NCBI GenBank assembly: GCA_026770585.1 | Contig: MU646373.1 | Span: 935,501-950,487, forward strand | Direction: 5' to 3' | Length of the DNA: 14,987 bases | DNA from: Baffinella frigidus | Lineage: Eukaryota; Cryptophyceae; Cryptomonadales; Baffinellaceae | Part shown: one piece after another, positions 7,339 to 11,241 of the stretch | Layout: every line of letters starts with the position of its first letter | How positions within the stretch are numbered: the stretch's first letter is position 1 | Translations under genes and position numbers: made by a program | The notes under the pieces: model-generated | The model's input: the letters and a program-made list of their open reading frames with translations, nothing else | Told to the model about the DNA's origin: nothing | The model's database searches: none

Positions 7339-7463
7339 ACCCTGAACAGGTGCAGAAAGAGGCGGTGCGGGTAGGGGCAGCAGCGCGGGACGTGGAAAAG
7401 GAGGCGCGGCGATTGGAGCTCGAGATGGAAGCTCTCCATTCAATGGCTCCAATTTCTGTCTAG
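2644..7463 (+). CDS. MORN-repeat protein, left copy (8 exons)
   Basis: Reconstructed spliced gene of about 236 residues. It has an unrecognised N-terminal part (exons 1-2), four MORN motifs (exons 2-6) and a charged helical tail (exons 7-8). The motifs, in order, are FAGQMRTRSKCGLG, YEGHWRNNQRNGLG, YEGQFTDDKRDGFG and YVGEWKKGDWHGHG. Each fits the MORN pattern Y-E-G-x-W/F-x6-G-x-G, and each spans an intron, so the right splice sites regenerate the motif. Introns 1-5 and 7 are phase 0 and intron 6 is phase 1. MORN proteins commonly act at membranes or the cytoskeleton, for example as phosphoinositide-binding or scaffold modules; which applies here is unknown. The ATG context CTGCGATG is shared with the minus copy, which supports the start. 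The TAG stop comes earlier than in the minus copy. An untested alternative is a transcribed pseudogene. Confidence 0.75.
2939..3004 (+). CDS. MORN gene left copy, exon 2
   Basis: 22 codons between GCAG and GTGAGC, beginning EELELVWVDYPQ and ending AERLHFA. The protein is identical to the minus copy; the two nucleotide differences I count are synonymous. The final FA is the first half of MORN motif 1. Confidence 0.85.
3137..3245. mobile_element. Family F copy 1 (intron 2)
   Basis: It carries the family hairpin GGTCTCACCAA/TTGGTGAGACC, then GGGCTCTTGTCCGCTCCAACGTTGACG and CCCAGCATGTCAAGT. It lies in intron 2 of the left copy, and the matching copy is in intron 2 of the right copy (about 13280-13395), so it was probably present before the gene duplicated. 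The ends are eroded compared with copies 3 and 4. Confidence 0.65.
3264..3353 (+). CDS. MORN gene left copy, exon 3
   Basis: 30 codons between CCTGCAG and GTCCCC. It starts with GQMRTRSKCGLG, which completes motif 1 (FA|GQM...GLG), and ends YEGHWRNNQ, which opens motif 2. Against the minus copy I count three base differences: one replacement (Cys/Trp) and two synonymous. The donor GTCCCC is weak but identical in both copies. Confidence 0.88.
3421..3556. mobile_element. Family C copy 1 (intron 3)
   Basis: The left end is CTACGAAGGGATTTCGTGAATAAC. A core with ATAGGACCTTACAGTAGGCAATACCGTAAGGAC follows. The right side, CGATTGCTGGCCAGCACCC...AAAACCCGTGGTAGC, is eroded. The same end and core recur at 4383, 11554 and 12412. 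The right-arm partner (12412-12562) is at the same intron position, so the insertion predates the duplication. Confidence 0.75.
3727..3808. mobile_element. Family A copy 1 (intron 3, internally deleted)
   Basis: TACAGGGTTACCTCGCTCACAAGG on the left and CTTATGAGCGAGGCACCCCTCTA on the right are family A ends, but the usual TAGGACC...GGTCCTA core is missing, leaving about 82 bp instead of about 120. The flank GCTCGC matches the flank of the right-arm copy at 12134-12240, so it is an orthologous insertion. Confidence 0.8.
3869..3897. repeat. Perfect 14-bp-arm hairpin in intron 3
   Basis: GGTCTCCTCATTTT and AAAATGAGGAGACC are exact inverted repeats around a single C. It lies about 100 bp before the exon 4 acceptor. 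No second copy was found. In RNA it would form a strong stem-loop. Confidence 0.85.
4000..4056 (+). CDS. MORN gene left copy, exon 4
   Basis: 19 codons between CACCAG and GTACGG. RNGLG finishes motif 2 and YEGQFT opens motif 3. The protein is identical to the minus copy, with two synonymous differences counted. The acceptor has little pyrimidine tract but is the same in both copies, and MORN spacing fixes the border. Confidence 0.87.
4187..4324. mobile_element. Family F copy 2 (intron 4)
   Basis: It holds GCACCAAGTTGGTGAGCCCGG, then GGCTCTTTCCCGCTCCAAAGTTGAC, CCCAGCATGTCAACTCAAGG and a right end GTGAGGCGCAGTTAGGC. It corresponds to the copy at 11842-11983 in intron 4 of the minus gene. An inverted partner of the hairpin, CCCAAAT...ATTTGGGC, adds a second stem. 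Confidence 0.75.
4383..4520. mobile_element. Family C copy 2 (intron 4)
   Basis: The left end CAAGCGATTTCGTGAATAACC and right side CAAAAAATCCCTCCGCAGC form the family C inverted ends. The core contains TGCGGTAGGCAATACCGTAAGGAC. It is the counterpart of the larger copy at 11554-11788 in the minus gene. Confidence 0.78.
4648..4719 (+). CDS. MORN gene left copy, exon 5
   Basis: 24 codons between GTTGCAG and GTACGT. DDKRDGFG completes motif 3 and YVGEWKK opens motif 4. The minus copy differs at three residues (Asp/Gly, Lys/Leu, Glu/Arg) and three synonymous sites, with no indel. The donor GTACGT is the best in the gene. Confidence 0.88.
4905..4982 (+). other. Possible alternative 3' exon inside intron 5
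   Basis: After GAGCAG, a frame of 25 codons in the same phase runs to TAG at 4980-4982, and AATAAA follows at 5013-5018. It could end a short isoform that lacks motif 4. Against this, the minus copy has no equivalent, and splicing exon 5 straight to 5256 restores a perfect MORN motif. I keep it only as an alternative. Confidence 0.25.
5083..5240 (-). repeat. Telomere-like array (CCCTAAA)n in intron 5
   Basis: CCCTAAA heptamers on the sense strand of the left gene, with a few variants (CCCTACA, CCCTAAG). The array ends about 15 bp before the exon 6 acceptor. The right copy has a much longer CCCTGAA-type array at the same place (10355-10862). Confidence 0.92.
5256..5355 (+). CDS. MORN gene left copy, exon 6
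   Basis: 100 nt between CAACGCAG and GTCACT, so it ends in phase 1. GDWHGHG completes motif 4, and the exon continues SGGVKESFF...FGFNVAP. The split codon G|GG with exon 7 gives Gly; in the minus copy it is G|GA, also Gly. The minus copy differs at three residues (Gln/Trp, His/Pro, Cys/Arg), none synonymous, so this exon is less conserved than exons 2-4. Confidence 0.75.
5433..5573. mobile_element. Family F copy 3 (intron 6)
   Basis: The left end is GCCTAGCTCTGCCTTAGTCGGG and the right end is GACTGAGACAGAGCTTTG, a diverged inverted pair. Inside are CAAGTTGACATGCTGGG, TCAACTTTGGAGTGGGAAAG and the perfect hairpin GGGCTCACCAA/TTGGTGAGCCC. It is opposite in orientation to copies 1 and 2. It partly matches intron 6 of the minus gene (about 9985-10055). 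Confidence 0.75.
5598..5660. repeat. (GA)n-rich microsatellite
   Basis: GAGAGC/GAGAGA simple sequence, with a shorter GAGCGAGAG tract again near 5741-5762. It explains the Arg/Glu-rich open frame here, which is not a gene. Confidence 0.85.
5838..5997. mobile_element. MITE-like element D (160 bp)
   Basis: The arms are nearly perfect: CCTGAATAGATTTAATTTCG... on the left, and its reverse complement ending AATTAAATCTATTCAGG on the right. They are about 39 bp long with a one-base indel. The centre is AT-rich with TTGGTACA/TTGGTAGA repeats and no coding capacity. It is in intron 6 of the left copy only, so it was inserted after the duplication or lost from the other copy. Confidence 0.92.
6048..6168. 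mobile_element. Family A copy 2 (intron 6)
   Basis: TACAGGGGTACCTTGCTCAT and TTATGAGCGAGGTACCCCTGTA flank the core TAGGACCCTACAGTAGGCC...GGGCCCTACGGTGGTCCTA. Outside it, GTACTCGAG lies left and CGAGTACTCG right, so it may sit inside another palindrome. It is present in the left gene only. Confidence 0.92.
6199..6332. mobile_element. MITE-like element E (134 bp)
   Basis: TCGGAAGATAACTGAATCAG on the left and CTGATTCAGTTATCTTTCGA on the right form ends of about 23 bp with one mismatch. The ends themselves contain the palindrome AACTGAATCAGTT. The AT-rich inside has TAATTAGG/CCTAATTA. It is non-coding and occurs in the left gene only. Confidence 0.9.
6598..6700. mobile_element. Family B copy 2 (intron 6)
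   Basis: ATCCCTCAAGTGGCGAG on the left and CTCGCCATTTGAGGG on the right, with GGTCAAAATTGACCCCC and two GGTCCTAGG words in the core. The right end lies 34 bp before the exon 7 acceptor. Confidence 0.9.
6735..6778 (+). CDS. MORN gene left copy, exon 7
   Basis: 44 nt between CTGCAG and GTACTC (phase 1 in, phase 0 out), encoding VDSMQELMRARVIQ after the split Gly. The minus copy has VATLQALLRARVGQ with the same length, phases and GTAC donor. It is short, but colinearity, matching phases and the conserved RARV-Q support it. Confidence 0.68.
6787..6964 (-). repeat. Variant array (CCCGAAA/CCCGAAT)n, intron 7
   Basis: About 25 heptamers with G in place of T at the fourth position of CCCTAAA, alternating CCCGAAA and CCCGAAT. 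It starts within about 10 bp of the exon 7 donor. A matching TTTCGGG array lies beside exon 7 of the minus copy at 9585-9824. Confidence 0.93.
6962..7055 (-). repeat. Telomere-like array (CCCTAAA)n, intron 7
   Basis: Nine or so nearly perfect CCCTAAA units follow directly on the CCCGAAA block, with a sharp boundary, then decay into CAACCCTCAACCCTAAGG. The switch from one pure variant to another suggests local amplification. Confidence 0.93.
7175..7229 (+). pseudogene. Truncated copy of exon 8 (exon ghost)
   Basis: After CATAG the sequence codes for MQKEAARVGAAAWEVGKA, clearly the start of exon 8 (VQKEAVRVGAAARDVEKEA). It then runs straight into the CCCTCAA array without a donor. It is probably a duplication left behind when the array expanded; the full exon 8 lies on the other side of the array. 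Confidence 0.75.
7230..7343 (-). repeat. Variant array (CCCTCAA)n, intron 7
   Basis: About 15 almost perfect CCCTCAA units on the sense strand, ending CCCTGAACAG where AG is the exon 8 acceptor. Read as protein it gives NPQPSTL repeats, which is an artefact. Confidence 0.93.
7350..7463 (+). CDS. MORN gene left copy, exon 8 (terminal)
   Basis: 37 codons then TAG. VQKEAVRVGAAARDVEKEA continues into a Glu/Arg-rich helix ending LHSMAPISV, likely a short amphipathic or coiled-coil tail. The acceptor is CTGAACAG. The minus copy has the same block but reads on 26 more residues. Here TAG falls in a duplicated GGCTCCAA.GTCTG patch, so the shorter end may be a recent truncation. Confidence 0.65.
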   Translation: MQKEAVRVGAAARDVEKEARRLELEMEALHSMAPISV

Positions 7464-7553
7464 GCAGTGGCTCCAACGTCTGCCTCAGGGCTAGCGAATG
7501 ACGCGGCGATAGGGCTCGAGATCTAAGAGGAGATAGAGAGAGGCCTTGATCGC

Positions 7554-7676
7554 TACAGGGGTACCTCGCTCATGGGACCCCCCCCCCCCCCTAGGACCCT
7601 ACAGTAGCCCTGTGCCTAGGGCCCTACGGTGGTCCCTAGGGGGGGGGCAGTTTCTTTTGAGCGAGACACCCCTGTA
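7554..7676. mobile_element. Family A copy 3
   Basis: TACAGGGGTACCTCGCTCATGG and TTGAGCGAGACACCCCTGTA ends, C and G runs of about 8-14 bases, and core TAGGACCCTACAGTAG...GGGCCCTACGGTGGTCC. It lies 90 bp after the plus-gene stop. Confidence 0.92.
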
Positions 7677-7873
7677 CCAACACAAGGACAGGAGGCCCCC
7701 GTGTGATGTTCCTCAGGTTCTGATCCCAGGGATCAGGACCTGTGGGTATCCCTGGGGGAATGGCTCCAAGCCATGACATGTCCCCTCTTAGTGTGACTCC
7801 CTTAAGTCCGTGCCACGTGCGGGGGAGTAGATTTAACGAAAGACTGGAGACTCCGCGTGACACGCGGGCCTTG

Positions 7874-7994
7874 TACAGGGGTACCTCGCGCATACGAAAC
7901 CGCCTCCCCCTAGGATCCTACAGTACGCCTACGCATAGGGCCCTATGGTGGTCCTGGGGGGGGGGCGTTTTCTTATGAGCGAGGTACCCCTGTA
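7874..7994. mobile_element. Family A copy 4
   Basis: TACAGGGGTACCTCGCGCATACG and TTATGAGCGAGGTACCCCTGTA ends with core TAGGATCCTACAGTACGCC...GGGCCCTATGGTGGTCC. About 121 bp. Confidence 0.93.
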
Positions 7995-8036
7995 GCGTTC
8001 AGAGAACCTGAGCTGGGGTGCGCTCCTTGTCCAAAT

Positions 8037-8161
8037 GGGTGGTGGTACCTCGCTCATAAGAAACCGCCCCCCCCCTAGGACCCTACAGTAGGCCTATGCC
8101 TACTAGGGCCCTATGGTGGTCCCGGTGGGGGGAAGGGTCTGATGAGCGAGATACCCCTGTA
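8037..8161. mobile_element. Family A copy 5
   Basis: The left end is eroded (GGTGGTGGTACCTCGCTCATAAG) and the right is GATGAGCGAGATACCCCTGTA. The core carries a CTA insertion (GCCTACTAGGGCCC). Only about 42 bp separates it from copy 4. Confidence 0.9.
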
Positions 8162-8207
8162 GGCGAGGTCCACTTAGGACTTGAATTGCCCTCTGCGCCC
8201 AGTCAAC

Positions 8208-8337
8208 TACAGGGGTACCTCGCTCATAAGAAACCGCGCGCCCCTAGGGCACTACAGTAGGGCTATGCCTAGGGCCTGATGGTTACCTAAAGGTCCTGGG
8301 GGGGGGCGCGCTTTCTTATGAGCGAGGTACCCCTGCA
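8208..8337. mobile_element. Family A copy 6
   Basis: TACAGGGGTACCTCGCTCATAAG and CTTATGAGCGAGGTACCCCTGCA ends. The core has an extra TTACCTAAAGG, giving about 130 bp. It sits nearly at the midpoint between the two start codons (about 8318). Confidence 0.92.
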
Positions 8338-8495
8338 AGCATGACCTCTCCCTAGATCCTGCTCAAACACAGTCTCGCGTGGGTGCATGCATGCCGGCCG
8401 TGTTTGGCGGTAACAAGGGTTTCTCTCTCTTCAGATTGATTCATTTCCGCATGCACACCCCTTTCGTGGAGAACGAGCGCTCCCTGCATCAGGTG

Positions 8496-8600
8496 ATCCC
8501 TCAAGTGGCAACGTGGTCAAATTTGACCGCAAAGAGGTCCTAGGTAGGTCCTGGGGCCCTACTGTAGGACCTATGAGCCTACTCGCCACTTAAGGGGTAT
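8496..8600. mobile_element. Family B copy 3
   Basis: ATCCCTCAAGTGGCAACG on the left and CTCGCCACTTAAGGGGTAT on the right. The core has GGTCAAATTTGACC and GGTCCTAGGTAGGTCC. Confidence 0.88.
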
Positions 8601-8647
8601 GAGGCCTGGAAACAGGTTACGAGGCCTTCCTGTCCGCGTGTTGGTAG

Positions 8648-8768
8648 TACAGGGGTACCTCGCTCACAAGAAACCACCTCCGCATAGGACCCTACAGTAG
8701 GACCATGCCTAGGGCCCTATGGTGGTCCTAGGGGGGTGGGCGTTTCTCATGAGCGAGGTACTCCTGTA
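8648..8768. mobile_element. Family A copy 7
   Basis: TACAGGGGTACCTCGCTCACAAG and CTCATGAGCGAGGTACTCCTGTA with the usual core. It ends about 22 bp past the minus-gene stop codon, so it would lie in or next to that gene's 3' untranslated region. Confidence 0.92.
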
Positions 8769-8790
8769 ACGCAGGTCTCTCTCTCTTCTC

Positions 8791-8982
8791 TCACATCACA
8801 AGCTCTAACGTCACGTCTTCCTCTACCGCAGGTTGCATTGCGTAAGGACTGTCCGGGGATAGGCCCGCCTTGGCAGACATTGGAGCCATTGAATGGAAGC
8901 CTTGCATCTCTCGCTCTCGTCGCATTGCTTCCTTGCCTACTTCCCGCGCTGCTACCCCTACCCGCGCCGCCTCTTTCTGCAC
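8791..8982 (-). CDS. MORN gene right copy, exon 8 (terminal)
   Basis: 63 codons then a stop, after the acceptor CTAAACAG that ends a CCCTAAA tract. It starts VQKEAARVGVAAREVGKEA, continues as a charged helix to HSMAPMS, then adds AKAGLSPDSPYA and an acidic tail EEDVTLELVM. The added part includes the dispersed GGCGGGCCTATCCCC word, so part of the extra tail may come from a repeat. Confidence 0.65.
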   Translation of the reverse strand: MQKEAARVGVAAREVGKEAMRREREMQGFHSMAPMSAKAGLSPDSPYAMQPAVEEDVTLELVM

Positions 8983-11179
8983 CTGTTTAGGGTTTAGGGT
9001 TTAAGGTTTAGGGGTCAGGGGTCAGGGTTCAGGGTTCAGGGTTCAGGGTTCAGGGTTCAGGGTTCAGGGTTCAGGGTTTGGGGTTTAAGGTTCAGGGTTC
9101 AGGGTTCAAGGCTGAGGAGTTGGGGTTTAGGGCTTCAACAGGGTTTTCAACAGCGGGCAGGGCAAGCCGCAGATTCAGAAAAACACAGCGCCACATGATG
9201 TACATGGGCACCTCGCTCATAAGAAACTGCCCCCCCCCCCTAGGACCATAGTAGGGCCCTAGGCATAGGCCCACTGTAGGGTCCGTCCTAGGGGGGGCGG
9301 TTTCTTATGAACGAGGTACCCCTATATCCCTTAAGTGGCGAGGGGGTCAAAATTGACCCCCATGAGGTCCTAGGCAGGTCTTAGGGCCCTACGGTAGGGC
9401 GTATGAGCCTACTCGCCACTTCAGGGATACGGGATGCTTGCAAATAACGATACGTACCACCCTAGAGTCCTTCAGTAGGCCTATTCCTAGCTGCCTATCA
9501 CCCCTCTACAGGGGTACCTCGCTCAAAAGGAGCCGCACCCCCCTAGGACCCTACAGTAGGCCTATCTACATATGCTACCTGTGGTTTCAGGTTTCGGGAT
9601 TTGGGTTTCGGGTTTCGGGTTTCGGGTTTCGGGTTTCGGGCTGCGGGTTTCGTGTTTCGTGTTTCGTGTTTCGTGTTTCGGGATTCGAGCTTCGGGTTTC
9701 GGGATTCGGGATTCGGGTCTCGGGTTTCGTGTTCCGGGTTTCGGGTTTCGGGTTTCGGGATTCGAGCTTCGGGTTTCGGGTTCCGGGTTCCGGGTTTCGG
9801 GTTTCGGGTTTCGGGTTTCGGGGTACCTGGCCTACGCGTGCTCGCAAGAGCGCCTGCAGCGTCGCAACTCCTGCGATTCGGGATTCGGGATTCGGGATTC
9901 GGGATTCGGGTTTCGGGTTTCAGGTTTCGGATTTCGGGTTGAGGGCTTAGGGATCAGGGTTTAGGGTTCAGGGTTGTGGTGTTAGGGTTAGCATGTCAAG
10001 TTGAGAATGGTCGGTCAATCCGAGTGAGGCAGAGCTAGGCAGAGCTAGGCCAGAAGTGACCTGGTGAGGGAGTTTCGTTGACCACTTTTCAAAAGGCTCT
10101 GAGGGTAATCAAAAAGAAGAACAAGAACAAGAACAAGCAGAAGAAGAAGACGAGGATGAAAAAGAAGAAGCAGAAAAGAAGAAGCAGAAGAAGAAGAAGA
10201 AAAAAAGAAAGAAAAAAGAGAGAAAAAAGGAAGGAGAAGTAACCTGGGGCGACGTTGAAGCCAAACTCCCAGCGAAAGAACGACTCCTTCACCCCCCCCG
10301 ATGGTGTCTCCCATTGCACCATCCCGTGTCCGTGCCAATCTCCCTGCGTTGGAGTTGAGGGTTCAGGGATAGGGGTTAATGGTTTAAAGTTTTGGGGGTT
10401 GGGTTTCGGGTTCAGGGTTCAGGGTTTGGGGGTTGGGGTTTGGGGTTCAGGGTTCAGGGTTCAGGGTTTATGGTTTGGGGTTCAGGGTTCAGGGTTCAGA
10501 GTTCAGGGCTCAGGGCTCAGGGCTCAGGGTTCAGGGTTTAGGGGTTGGGGTTCAGGATTCAGGGTTCAGGGTTCAGGGTGGAGGGTTCGGTGTTCGGGGT
10601 TCAGGGTTTAGGGTTTAAGGTTCAGGGTTCAGGGTTCAGGGTTTATGGTTCAGGGTTCAGGGTTCAGGGTTCAGGGTTCAAGGTTCAGGGTTCAGGGTTT
10701 AGGGTTTAGGGTTAAGGGTTTAGGGTTTAGGGTTCAGGTTTTAGGGTGTTCGGGTTTTAGGGTGCCCCCCGAGGACGCTGTGTCCGTGCCAATCTCCCTG
10801 GGTGAGGGTTCAGGGTTCTGGGTTTAGATCTTGGGGTTTAGGTTTTATGGTTTAGGGTGTAGGGGAGCACGCCCGGTCAGAAGTGATCATGCCATTTTGA
10901 AGTCTATTTGCGAGTCAAGTACATCAAGGGAAGCGATTTTCTGGCCGATTTTGACCGAGTTTTGGTTGGAATCTCTGTAGTAACAACCGTACGTCCCTAC
11001 GGACAGCCTGCCGTGGGGTCCTAGGGATTATCCTCGTGTAGGGTATTCCCGAAATCTCGTTGTATTCCGCTGGGTGGTGAGTGGGGACGGGTACTGTCAG
11101 GACCGCTCAGGATCAGCGTTTCAGGGATAGGCCCGCCTCTCTCTATATCTATCTATCTATCTATCTATCTATCTCTCTA

Positions 11180-11241
<62 letters not shown>

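Larger units (their letters stand above)
7464..8790. other. Centre of the inverted duplication
   Basis: The segment between the two stop codons. It holds five family A copies and one family B copy, separated by 40-200 bp of unrelated sequence, and no exon-like frame. A small palindrome, TGATCCCAGGGATCA, lies at 7721-7735. The two transcription units would converge here. Confidence 0.7.

Noticed and set aside
7062-7463. Single 133-codon open frame joining NPQPSTL repeats to the helical tail
   Set aside because: The repeat part is the CCCTCAA intron array. Only the last 37 codons match the other copy, and they start exactly after an AG acceptor, so that part is exon 8.
7554-8768. Regularly spaced palindromes as a CRISPR-like array
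   Set aside because: The repeats are about 120 bp with inverted ends, the spacing is irregular (40-310 bp), and the setting is an intron-bearing eukaryotic locus.
9438-9964. Long open frames of GFRVSGF-type repeat protein in several frames, and the NPKPETR version on the opposite strand
   Set aside because: They are translations of TTTCGGG/TTCAGGG arrays. Heptamers with no stop in any frame give long open frames by chance, and they lie inside introns of the minus gene.
10045-10338. Open frame MARTRDGA... on the minus strand and its left-arm equivalent at 5261
   Set aside because: It overlaps exon 6 in a different frame. The MORN frame continues motif 4 and its phase agrees with exon 7, so this one is a shadow.
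10255-10827. GFRVQGS-type repeat open frames
   Set aside because: Read-through of the TTCAGGG array in intron 5; no unique sequence or start context supports a protein.
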